Virus record (IMG/VR): IMGVR_UViG_3300020478_000069 | Span: 1 to 23,709 of that record | Origin: a virus | Reading direction: 5' to 3' (one strand) | DNA length: 23,709 nucleotides | Shown here: positions 8,778-16,193 of the stretch, piece after piece | Layout: every line of letters begins with the position of its first letter | How positions within the stretch are numbered: the stretch's first letter is position 1 | The notes under the pieces: generated by a model | Database searches by the model: none | Told to the model about the DNA's origin: nothing | The model's input: only the letters and a program-made list of their open reading frames with translations | Translations under genes and position numbers: made by a program

Positions 8778-9473
8778 CTACGCAAAAAGTGACCCGACGC
8801 CGATGCCTACTCTTGCTAGCTTCTCCCAGGGTGCTTCTTGTTGCATCTCCAGGTTACGGGCTGCTGCTCGCTGGCTGGCTTGGAACATTTCACCTTGCTG
8901 CTCTAGTCCTAGCATTCTGGCATAAAGATCTCTCTGTGCCTGCCCGGCTCCGAGGTTTACCTCGCCAAAGCGCTGCTGTGCCCCGGTCATTGCTTGCATT
9001 TGTTGCGCTCGCATCTGATCAAGCATTTGTTGCTCTTGCAGCCTTCGGGTAATTTCGTCCCGACCTTGCTCCTGGCGAATCATCCCGATGTCTTGCTGCG
9101 CGGCTCTCGCCGCACCAGGACCACCACCTAAAAGCATGGCACCCCTTCTTTGTTTGGCCGCTTGCTCGGCGCTCTGGGCGGCCCCAATACGAGCGCGCTC
9201 GCCAACACTCGCCTGCCTTCTGGCCAACTCTGCGGCATAATTCTCCATCATGCCAATGCCGCCAGGTCTGTCCATCTGAAGTGCGTCGGCCTGACCCAGA
9301 CCAAGCTGACGACCTACACGCCCGCTCTGGCCCTCCATAAGCTCCGGTTCCACCTTTTCCTTATCTGTTAGCCAGCCCCAAAGGCTTGTTCCTCCCCTGG
9401 CATTAGCCAGCTCTTCATGGGTTGGACGGCCCATCCCCCTGCCTGTAGCTCCACCAAACCCGAATACGCTCAT
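8778..9473 (-). CDS. Small internal virion (ejection) protein
   Basis: The 231-residue protein is dominated by Gln, Ala, Arg and Met in long predicted helices (ELARRQASVGERARIGAAQS, RRLQEQQMLDQMRAQQMQAM). It ends with a short hydrophobic C-terminus, LARVGIGVGSLFA. This Gln/Ala-rich helical type is common as the smallest ejection protein, placed just after the tail hub gene as here. ATG 9473 is chosen because AAGGAG lies eight bases upstream; a GTG three codons earlier would overlap that ribosome site. The start is one base beyond the hub gene's TAA. The function is inferred from composition and order. Confidence 0.6.
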   Translation of the reverse strand: MSVFGFGGATGRGMGRPTHEELANARGGTSLWGWLTDKEKVEPELMEGQSGRVGRQLGLGQADALQMDRPGGIGMMENYAAELARRQASVGERARIGAAQSAEQAAKQRRGAMLLGGGPGAARAAQQDIGMIRQEQGRDEITRRLQEQQMLDQMRAQQMQAMTGAQQRFGEVNLGAGQAQRDLYARMLGLEQQGEMFQASQRAAARNLEMQQEAPWEKLARVGIGVGSLFA

Positions 9474-9474
9474 C

Positions 9475-12400
9475 TTATACACTCCTTGAATCTGCGGCCT
9501 TAAACGTGCCGCGCTTGGTTCCGACTTCCAACATTAATTCTGTAACCTCATAGCCTTCACCGAGGTAACCCCCCACTCTGGCATGATCTTCAAAGTAAAA
9601 CTTAACACTCTGGCATTTCTGCTTTGGTAGATGCGCCCGAAATTGGTAGGTCTGCGTTTCCATCTCCGTGGTGGTTGTTCCGCTACCGAACGGAGTGCCA
9701 TCACCAAGTTCGTCCGGCTGCGGATCCCCGAATACAGTGGGGGCAGTAGGCTCGAAAACCAGCCGTCTCTTTAAGGGCTCATAGTCGTAAGAAACATCCA
9801 GAGCAAGCCGATGGTTAGACTTGAATTCACCCAAGACCATCGCCCTTCGTACCCGCTGAAAGCCCTGCAATGTGTTTAGGGATACCCAGGAGGTTTCAAG
9901 CTTCAACTGTACCCGCGCACCCGCATCACTAAAGTCGGTGGTAGATTCTTTATAGACTTCCCCGCCTACACGACCGTAGCATAGGAGATCGTTCCAGTAC
10001 GTTGCTGATGTGCCCTGGTGGTTGGTGAAGGTTGACCACTGCTTGAAGTGGTAATCATACAAAAGCGCCCGGTTATCCGATGACAAAAACACCACCTGGT
10101 TCCGGTCTGGCGCTACGGCCGCCCTGGTTACTGTTGCATCGTTGTATGCCTCAACCTCTGCGCCGATATACCCAACCTGATACTGCTTCGTGAGAATATA
10201 AATTCCCTTGTTGGATTGAAACATCATTCCAAGCGGCATCGAAACAATGCTTTTCTGACTCCTACAACCAACGTCATTAGAGATAAGTTGCACCGCGCCA
10301 AACTGGCCAAAGCCTAAATTATTTGGTCCGTCGCCTGGAATGGCATAGATTGCCCGCTCCTTAAAAACAATAAGGTTATTGTTCATAGTGCGAAGGCCAG
10401 TGATCGCGCCGCCGTCCTCGGGTATTGTTAACCTTAGACCATCGTGAAAATCCACAGCCCTACCTGCGAAGTGCTGCTTTGAATACTGTATTTGCGAAGT
10501 ATCCTCAAACCCCGCCAGCCAGATCCGGTCTTTCCCTTCCGCGATGATAGATGCAGCCGGGGGCGGGATATTGTCTAGCTCGCCAGAATTGAGGTAATCG
10601 ACCTCTTTCCCAATGATCACGGAGTCGGCAAGCGAATCAACGAAGGTCACTTCATTGTCAATCGTGGAACCAGAAAGTGTAATATTCGGGATAAAACAAT
10701 TATCACCCGTAGTAGTCGCCGGGTCATCCCCGGACACCTTGTAAAACGGACTGTTCGCGCCCGGTGTGTGTTCCGTTCGATAAACCTCAAAATAAGTATT
10801 CGTCTTGTTCGTGTGCTCGATTGTCTGAATCGTTAGAGTTGCCTCTTGATTCGCCCCGGTGGTGTTGGTCTTGATTGATGCGGCGGTTGTTGAGCGCTCC
10901 TTTTCACCGTTTGCGTTTGTCCAGCACAGATACACTTTGTAAAAATAGGTTTTGTTGCTGCCGCCATACTCCAAGGCCCCGCCAGATCCGCCAACAACTA
11001 CGGAGAAGTCCTCCGGATAGTTATGAAGACCCGCCTCCACAACCTGCTTTCCGTCATACTGCCAAACCTGCCCGCCATTGAAGTAAGCCGTTCTCCCAAC
11101 CTGGACCATTTCATGCGCCTGGGGAGACTGATGTTTCATGCGAAACCTCTTGAGCCCCGGCGCTTCATAGATTGCCACTAACGTACTCGTGGCAGTTCCT
11201 GCTAGATCCGCATCCGTCGTATCGATGCGCTTCCGGTACCCACCCACCCACTGATGGACACCGCCACCCAGATCCTGCACACCTGGAAGGTGCTTCTCTG
11301 TCACCAGGCCACGCGCCATTCCGGGCTCCATCTTAGCGATAAGCGTCCCGTCATCCATATATGTGTAATATGTTGTCTGGAGCGTTGAGGCATGTACTAA
11401 ATTAACATGCACGTCATTCGCATCTGACCATGCTTTCGATGCCAGACCAGCGTGAATCTTAAAAGGGACACCCGTCAACACGGTCCCCAGGTTTGTAAAT
11501 ACCGCCATCCGTACAAAGTGATTGTAATCATCTGATACGTTTGTTTCGTAAAATACATGTAGGGGATAGTCTTCGGCAAGTTGCTCCGTTTCCGCTGCCG
11601 TAAACAGGGTAGTTGGAAAGTCGGCCGTAACACCATCGACAAACGCCTTCTCTATTGGAGATAGGCTGGTATTATTCGTTAGGGTCATGTTATTGCCAGA
11701 GCTGTCCGTGAAGTCCCCGTTTAAGCGCCAGTACCCCTTTAGGTTTGTCTGCGTTGTTGTTATTTCCTTGTAAGCGTTGTCTAAGATTTCGGCGGCTGTT
11801 CGCTCGACATCCCACACCCTTACTTCGGATATCTGTCCGTCAAAGTAATTAGTGTGTGTTCCATTCTCGCTTCCGATGCGAAAGTCGGCCGCTGATGCCT
11901 CGGATGTTGTTGTTGCTAGACCTGTAATTAGCGAACCCAACGCAGCACCGTCTTTGTAAAACTGAACATCCCCGGCTGACTTGTCGTGGACAACCGCCAG
12001 GTGATACCACGTCCCAACAACTGCCGTGAAGCTAGTGGAGGCCGTCACGTAATTACCGGCCGAGTCGCGGCAACCAAACTGTAGTGTATCCGGGGATCCG
12101 TCTACATAGCGAAAATAATACCCTTTGGTCCCTGTCCCGTTTTCATCCCTTGCGACAAATGTCATTTTGTTGCCGCTGGTTGGAAGGGATTTAAATTTTA
12201 CCCAGCATTCAATGGTTATGTCATCATAGATCGCCAACGCATCGGTGGTCGTGCCTGTTGTTATTGACGCATACCGGCCATCACTCGCCAGGAGATCAAG
12301 AACACGCACAAACGGCCGTTCAAATGGGTCGCGCTTGAATGCACACGCAATGTTTACAACATCCGGGGCCGTGGCAACGGGATCTAGCACCTCAAGAAAG

Positions 12401-13302
12401 AGCGTCTGAAGGGTCGCCCCTTCGATAATCATCGACTTAACCCCCTCACTGTCGTTGTGCCACACCATAACAACATTCCCGGTATTGGGCTCCGCCGTAA
12501 CTGTCAACGCATTGGCCGGGTCTTCCACAAAATCCTGGTCACTGACCGACACACCTGCTGATGTGTAGCGCCCGATCTTTAGCTGTAGGCTTCCGTGGGT
12601 TGTGCGGTAGGCAACATACACAGAATCCCCGCTCGCACATACGTCGTAAAAGTAGGGGGTCATATCCAGATCTGAAACTATAGTTGTCTGGGTGAAACCG
12701 TCCCTTATTACCTTCTCGACATTTGCCGGAGAAATAATCGTCCTTACAATCAGGCCGTCACGGATACCATAGACATGAATAAACGACCCGGCCGCTATTA
12801 CCCTCGGGCGACCCATGCTTGCATGGAAGACCCCATCAAAATAGACTGTGCCTGTATCCTCGTTGAGGATTGCGATGTTTATCGCGGAATTGTTCTGTTC
12901 CCATGCGTAAACCGTCACCCCGTCAACTGTGGCGCAATCTGCGAGCCCCTGCTTTTCGTCGGTTTCCGCAACCGTCTCCGTGTCAATAACCACCGATTTA
13001 AACCGGCCGCGATCTACCCACTTCTCTTCGGCAGGGGCGTAACTCATCAACCGCTCGTCATCTACGAGTAAGAGTTCATTGTCAACTGTATGAAGCGCAC
13101 GGGCGGAAGTCGGGGCTGATGTGGAGGCCATAATGTCATTAGACATCTTGGTGTACCCGTTTCTCTTTACAATAGAACCGCCCTTCGTAAACACCCCGTT
13201 CTCCAGGTTGGCGAGTTTCGTCGGTGGCAGTGCCTTGGGGTCTGTTTTAGTATCCAGCCCCTGGCCTATCGGTAACGAAATATTTTGCCACTTCATTGCC
13301 AT
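9475..13302 (-). CDS. Tail hub/nozzle-type protein with inserted LamG lectin domain
   Basis: The 1275-residue protein begins LPIGQGLDTKTDPKALPP and LANLENGVFTKGGSIVKRNG, an N-terminus I associate with podovirus tail hub or stabilisation proteins. Repeating beta-strand units follow (IYAIPGDGPNNLGFGQFGAV, VVFLSSDNRALLYDYHFKQW), as in beta-propeller nozzles. Residues about 340-550 form a separate LamG/concanavalin-like domain: ITIECWVKF, TWYHLAVVHD, FYKDGAALGSL, FDGQISEVRVWDVERTAAEI and LKGYWRLNGD. The flanks (DVVNIACAFKRDPF before, YPLHVFYETNVSDDYNHFVR after) read as one interrupted hub strand pair. The C-terminal part is beta-rich with no fibre repeat. It lies between a fibre gene and the ejection genes. 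It should form the distal tail and, through LamG, add glycan binding. The start has only a weak ribosome site, three bases after the previous stop. Confidence 0.7.
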   Translation of the reverse strand: MAMKWQNISLPIGQGLDTKTDPKALPPTKLANLENGVFTKGGSIVKRNGYTKMSNDIMASTSAPTSARALHTVDNELLLVDDERLMSYAPAEEKWVDRGRFKSVVIDTETVAETDEKQGLADCATVDGVTVYAWEQNNSAINIAILNEDTGTVYFDGVFHASMGRPRVIAAGSFIHVYGIRDGLIVRTIISPANVEKVIRDGFTQTTIVSDLDMTPYFYDVCASGDSVYVAYRTTHGSLQLKIGRYTSAGVSVSDQDFVEDPANALTVTAEPNTGNVVMVWHNDSEGVKSMIIEGATLQTLFLEVLDPVATAPDVVNIACAFKRDPFERPFVRVLDLLASDGRYASITTGTTTDALAIYDDITIECWVKFKSLPTSGNKMTFVARDENGTGTKGYYFRYVDGSPDTLQFGCRDSAGNYVTASTSFTAVVGTWYHLAVVHDKSAGDVQFYKDGAALGSLITGLATTTSEASAADFRIGSENGTHTNYFDGQISEVRVWDVERTAAEILDNAYKEITTTQTNLKGYWRLNGDFTDSSGNNMTLTNNTSLSPIEKAFVDGVTADFPTTLFTAAETEQLAEDYPLHVFYETNVSDDYNHFVRMAVFTNLGTVLTGVPFKIHAGLASKAWSDANDVHVNLVHASTLQTTYYTYMDDGTLIAKMEPGMARGLVTEKHLPGVQDLGGGVHQWVGGYRKRIDTTDADLAGTATSTLVAIYEAPGLKRFRMKHQSPQAHEMVQVGRTAYFNGGQVWQYDGKQVVEAGLHNYPEDFSVVVGGSGGALEYGGSNKTYFYKVYLCWTNANGEKERSTTAASIKTNTTGANQEATLTIQTIEHTNKTNTYFEVYRTEHTPGANSPFYKVSGDDPATTTGDNCFIPNITLSGSTIDNEVTFVDSLADSVIIGKEVDYLNSGELDNIPPPAASIIAEGKDRIWLAGFEDTSQIQYSKQHFAGRAVDFHDGLRLTIPEDGGAITGLRTMNNNLIVFKERAIYAIPGDGPNNLGFGQFGAVQLISNDVGCRSQKSIVSMPLGMMFQSNKGIYILTKQYQVGYIGAEVEAYNDATVTRAAVAPDRNQVVFLSSDNRALLYDYHFKQWSTFTNHQGTSATYWNDLLCYGRVGGEVYKESTTDFSDAGARVQLKLETSWVSLNTLQGFQRVRRAMVLGEFKSNHRLALDVSYDYEPLKRRLVFEPTAPTVFGDPQPDELGDGTPFGSGTTTTEMETQTYQFRAHLPKQKCQSVKFYFEDHARVGGYLGEGYEVTELMLEVGTKRGTFKAADSRSV
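9482..9487 (-). promoter_or_regulatory. Ribosome binding site that fixes the start of the small ejection gene
   Basis: AAGGAG on the minus strand, eight bases before ATG 9473. A candidate GTG start at 9480-9482 would overlap this site, so the ATG is preferred. Confidence 0.7.
11653..12285 (-). other. LamG/concanavalin-like domain inside the tail hub gene
   Basis: This segment encodes residues about 340-550 of the hub protein. It contains the LamG landmarks in order: ITIECWVKF, WYHLAVVHD, FYKDGAALG, FRIGSEN, FDGQISEVRVWDVERTAAEI and GYWRLNGDFTDSSGN. The FDGQISEVRVWDVERTAAEI segment closely matches FDGRLCEIRLWNTARTAGEI in the terminal double-LamG protein, so the two are probably related by duplication or shared import. 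The boundaries are estimates. Confidence 0.75.
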
Positions 13303-13305
13303 GGA

Positions 13306-14562
13306 TCACGCATTCGCCTTATAGGTTATAGTGAAGGCCACGTTGGTCCTGTAGGCCGTACCGCTGTCAATCGTCACCGGAAGCGCGTTTGTTGCGCCAG
13401 CCGCCGGAGATGCTGGGTAATCGTTTCTAGCTGATGCCCCCTGGCCGTACTGCATTGCGCCCTTCATGAAATGCACCTGGTTATCGTATGCAAAGATCAC
13501 GGGGACCACGGCATGCGAAATGCCACCCGATCCAGGTGTTGCAATCGTGTCACTGTGAGGAAACGCCGCACATGAACCCATTCCGATAATATAGCTATTT
13601 AGCCCAGCTACCCCGCCCGAATCTGCCCGGTATGGAAGCCCGGTTACTTTAAAAGACTTATCGGTTAGGGTGCTCCCAGAGTTTTGATAAAACTCGATAT
13701 TGCACGTTACTGTGACCCATTGGCCAATCTTCTGAATAAGCCCAACCCGCTGATCATAGATCAGGTCACTTGCTGAAAGCGTGTCAATCTCAATGACTGG
13801 AGTCCAGCCCAGACCGGTGGTCGAGGCCCCGGTGGGCCATGATGTTCCCTGTTCCTCAAAGTGTGTAATCGCTGTGTTACCAGGGCTTGAACCCTTCACA
13901 ATAATACCGCCGGTAAAACTTATCTGCCCCGTCACTGTACTGGTAGGCGCGAGGGTTAAGTCACTTCCGGCTGTAGTTCCGGCAATCACCTGATTACCCG
14001 TCCCCTTATCTGTCGGCATAATTATGTTGTATGTTGCAACGCCAGAGGGGGCTTTTATCGTAACCGCATTAGACGATGCGCTCTCATACCTTAACTGGAT
14101 CTGGCCACAATTCATTTTTGCGGGTTTTGCTGGGGTTGCATCATCAGAGAAGGTATACAAGTCATTCGAGTTGGAGTAGGTAACAGAGGCGGCCGACGAG
14201 GGATAATCTCCGCCAATTCCGCCCGTCGATAAAACATTCACCGCACCGCCAGAGGTGATCTGGATAGATGTACCGTTCGCATCAACAAAGTACAGGTCAT
14301 CACCTGCCACTTCCAGCATAGAGGAGTTCGATGCGCCGGATGATGCCCCACTTGTGTTTGGTGTAAACCTAACACCACCCAGACCCGTCGCCTTATAGTT
14401 ACTAAACGCAAAATCCTGGTTTACCGTAATCTCACTCGGAACGACCGCCGCCTCCAGGTCCGCCTCTACCTCGTTGCACCACGAGATCAGGTCTGATGCC
14501 CAGGTAGGGCCAACGGTTGATCCCACTGTCGGTAATGTGCTCGTAATTGCTACTCCTGGCAT
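13306..14562 (-). CDS. Tail fibre protein
   Basis: The 418-residue protein has a short helical N-terminus (WASDLISWCNEVEADLEAAV), then FAFSNYKATGLGGVRFTP, the strand pattern found near the start of many phage fibre shafts. The middle (residues 75-240) is Ser/Thr/Gly-rich beta repeat. The C-terminal region has GLIQKIGQWVTVTCNIEFYQ followed by FKVTGLPYRADSGG, matching the widespread fibre C-terminal module in which a 'KIG-x-x-V' strand precedes 'V-T-G-L-P-F/Y'. This indicates a trimeric fibre ending in a receptor-contacting domain. AGGAGG lies six bases before ATG 14562. The gene is placed between the adaptor block and the tail hub, so it may attach near the adaptor or hub. No chaperone or esterase motif was seen. 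Confidence 0.75.
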   Translation of the reverse strand: MPGVAITSTLPTVGSTVGPTWASDLISWCNEVEADLEAAVVPSEITVNQDFAFSNYKATGLGGVRFTPNTSGASSGASNSSMLEVAGDDLYFVDANGTSIQITSGGAVNVLSTGGIGGDYPSSAASVTYSNSNDLYTFSDDATPAKPAKMNCGQIQLRYESASSNAVTIKAPSGVATYNIIMPTDKGTGNQVIAGTTAGSDLTLAPTSTVTGQISFTGGIIVKGSSPGNTAITHFEEQGTSWPTGASTTGLGWTPVIEIDTLSASDLIYDQRVGLIQKIGQWVTVTCNIEFYQNSGSTLTDKSFKVTGLPYRADSGGVAGLNSYIIGMGSCAAFPHSDTIATPGSGGISHAVVPVIFAYDNQVHFMKGAMQYGQGASARNDYPASPAAGATNALPVTIDSGTAYRTNVAFTITYKANA

Positions 14563-14572
14563 CTATGCCCTC

Positions 14573-14902
14573 CTAAAAAACCCATAGGCTTACTGTGTAT
14601 GTGGCGGTCGTTGATCCTGTAGTCAACATAAGCCACAGCTCCTGATCCTCTTTTTTGTTATCGACCTGCTGATCGGAGAAGACCCCCGCCGTTGCATTTC
14701 GACGAACGACAACCCACCCGCGCAACTTCCTACCTAAACCATGACGGATCCTTGCTGTCGTGCCTTCCTTGACACTTATATCCTCCAAGAGCCTGCCCTG
14801 AAGGATAGGAACATCAACCATCTCATTAAAGCGGTCTACAACAGGTTCAACGGCCTGGGTTAGATCCGCTTTTTGTGACCATATTTTCGCTACTTTCTTC
14901 AT
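14573..14902 (-). CDS. Small beta-rich tail protein, 'HGLGRKxRGW' type
   Basis: The 109-residue protein has a helical N-terminus (QAVEPVVDRFNEMVDVP) followed by a beta domain with TTARIRHGLGRKLRGWVVVR and a final TYTVSLWVF. The pairing of 'HGLGR-x-x-RGW-x-VV' with a terminal 'LW-x-F' is, from memory, frequent in short phage proteins encoded near tail fibres; I know no established function. ATG 14902 forms an ATGA overlap with the adaptor stop. A GTG 21 bases upstream could add seven residues but lies inside the GGAGG-bearing segment. Probable role: fibre or tail-tip accessory. Confidence 0.65.
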   Translation of the reverse strand: MKKVAKIWSQKADLTQAVEPVVDRFNEMVDVPILQGRLLEDISVKEGTTARIRHGLGRKLRGWVVVRRNATAGVFSDQQVDNKKEDQELWLMLTTGSTTATYTVSLWVF

Positions 14903-15573
14903 AATGTGTCCGCACGCCTCCACCAGTCACCCGGCCTCGAACCCGCGCCCCGAACATCAACAACCCGGCGCGGAGTTGACCATGCTCTGTTTTGAACCAT
15001 CTCCTCAATGCGGGCACGAATACGCTCCAGATCGCGCTCGATGGCGGCTGTAGATGACTCTTCCTTCTGGAGCATCTTTTTCGCCGCGTCCACAACGATA
15101 AATTCCTCCCACCCTGACACTCCGTCAACCGTATCCGAGTCACTAGACAGGTTAGAAGGGGCCGGGATGTAGATATGCCGGTAGGTCCCACCCGAAGGGG
15201 CCGGAAGGAGCGATATGTTTGATCCCTGTGGGGAATACACCGTGGCATCACCCGATGAGTTCTCGAAACTATGCCGCTCCATGATCATGTACTCAGTTAG
15301 CGGAAGATAGTCCGACCCTGATAGCCGGTCTACCCGTATTGTTCCGTAGTAATCGGCCGGAAGCGCGTAGGTTTCAGATCCGCTACCCGTAATCGTCTGT
15401 GTAGTCGGGGTGAAATAGATCAGCCCTGACTGAACCAGGAGATCATAAAGCTCTGCATAGGATGCCGAGATGTACCCGTTCAATTCGCTATCAGTAACGA
15501 ATGATGAGTTCACCATATCGCTGCGTTCTCGTGCCTTAGTTCTGAGCTGTGCAAGCGTAAAAGTCCGGGCCAT
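14899..15573 (-). CDS. Head-tail adaptor (connector) protein
   Basis: The 224-residue protein starts MARTFTLAQLRTKARERSDM followed by FVTDSELNGYISASYAELYD, the helical N-terminus typical of podovirus-type adaptors that ring the underside of the portal. A beta-rich middle holds TYALPADYYGTIRVDRL and YRHIYIPAPSNLS. It ends in long charged helices (FIVVDAAKKMLQKEESS, LERIRARIEEMVQNRAW) and an Arg-rich tail. Length and order (after capsid, before fibre and hub) fit this role. AGGAG lies six to seven bases upstream of ATG 15573. The adaptor would seal the filled head and provide the platform for the tail hub. Confidence 0.8.
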   Translation of the reverse strand: MARTFTLAQLRTKARERSDMVNSSFVTDSELNGYISASYAELYDLLVQSGLIYFTPTTQTITGSGSETYALPADYYGTIRVDRLSGSDYLPLTEYMIMERHSFENSSGDATVYSPQGSNISLLPAPSGGTYRHIYIPAPSNLSSDSDTVDGVSGWEEFIVVDAAKKMLQKEESSTAAIERDLERIRARIEEMVQNRAWSTPRRVVDVRGAGSRPGDWWRRADTL

Positions 15574-15582
15574 CTCGCTCTC

Positions 15583-15792
15583 CTAGTCTCTGTTGTAATC
15601 GCGGGATAGTTCTTGAAACGATAAAAGTGCATCCACTCGCTCATCGTCATTCTTCGCATTCGCGAAATCTCTCGCGGCTGCCTTCAGATCATCCCGCCCT
15701 GTACCTTTGGGTTTTGTCTTCTTTTTTAGCAAACTAGCCGGGGGCTTTTTGCCCCCGATTAGTAAAGCTAACATTCCAGCGCCTTTCGGCAT
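15583..15792 (-). CDS. Small basic/helical protein of unknown function (head region)
   Basis: The 69-residue protein has a Lys/Pro-rich N-terminal half (GGKKPPASLLKKKTKPKG) and an acidic helical C-terminal half (DLKAAARDFANAKNDDERVD, ALLSFQELSRDYNRD). Similar tiny two-part proteins are often encoded just after the capsid gene in phages of this layout, without a known role. The start overlaps the stop of the preceding gene as TAATG and has no strong ribosome site, so coupling is likely. The gene contains a GC-rich hairpin and an in-frame A-AAA-AAG heptamer. Confidence 0.6.
   Translation of the reverse strand: MPKGAGMLALLIGGKKPPASLLKKKTKPKGTGRDDLKAAARDFANAKNDDERVDALLSFQELSRDYNRD
15740..15756 (-). 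other. GC-rich hairpin inside the small head-region gene
   Basis: The transcript reads GGGGGC-AAAAA-GCCCCC, a perfect six-base stem (seven if the flanking C-G pair is counted) with a five-base loop. It is not followed by a T-run, so it is not a standard terminator. It encodes GGKKPP. Twelve bases further on lies the A-AAA-AAG heptamer (15721-15727). Confidence 0.5.
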
Positions 15793-16175
15793 TAGGTTGT
15801 CACCGATGTGTTACGAAACACCGCAATAAAGTTGACATAGCAGTCTGCCGCTAAGTCATCGGCGGTTGGGTTTGCCGCATCGTACGATGGGTACACCATA
15901 ACCGTTAACGTTGGGTTTGCGCCCGCCGTATAATTACCCGTTGCCACCGTCCAACCATCAACGTCCGCTGCCGTATCGCCCTCGACTCCGGCAACACAGG
16001 AAATAAACCCGCTGTATTGGTCGTCAAAAGTAATGTCGTATCGGCCCGCAGTAGCATGGTCCACAACAGTAAACCCGTTCCCTGACGCAACAGTGGTCGG
16101 GTGAGCAAAGCGCCCCGTTATGATAACGAGCCCCTTTCCATCTGCATTAACCTCATAAAGAGTTGTTTTAGACAT
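15792..16175 (-). CDS. Probable head decoration or small capsid-associated protein
   Basis: The 127-residue protein is Thr/Ala/Asp-rich and looks all-beta, with strands around GLVIITGRFAHP, AGRYDITFDDQY, FISCVAGVEG and CYVNFIAVFRNTSVTT. It is encoded directly after the major capsid gene with the clearest ribosome site in the window (AAAGGAGG, five-base spacing), suggesting high expression. Position, size and strong translation fit a capsid decoration protein. A small fibre-like protein is the alternative, as no family motif was recognised. Confidence 0.55.
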   Translation of the reverse strand: MSKTTLYEVNADGKGLVIITGRFAHPTTVASGNGFTVVDHATAGRYDITFDDQYSGFISCVAGVEGDTAADVDGWTVATGNYTAGANPTLTVMVYPSYDAANPTADDLAADCYVNFIAVFRNTSVTT

Positions 16176-16180
16176 AATTG

Positions 16181-16188
16181 CCTCCTTT
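16181..16188 (-). promoter_or_regulatory. Strong ribosome binding site
   Basis: AAAGGAGG on the minus strand, five bases before the ATG at 16175. It is the longest match to the 16S anti-Shine-Dalgarno sequence at any gene start in the window and implies high expression of the gene following the capsid protein. Confidence 0.8.
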
Positions 16189-16193
16189 AGTTA

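Noticed and set aside
15740-15756. GC hairpin as a transcription terminator
   Set aside because: It lies inside a coding gene in the middle of the late cassette and is followed by GGCTAGTTTGC rather than a T-run.
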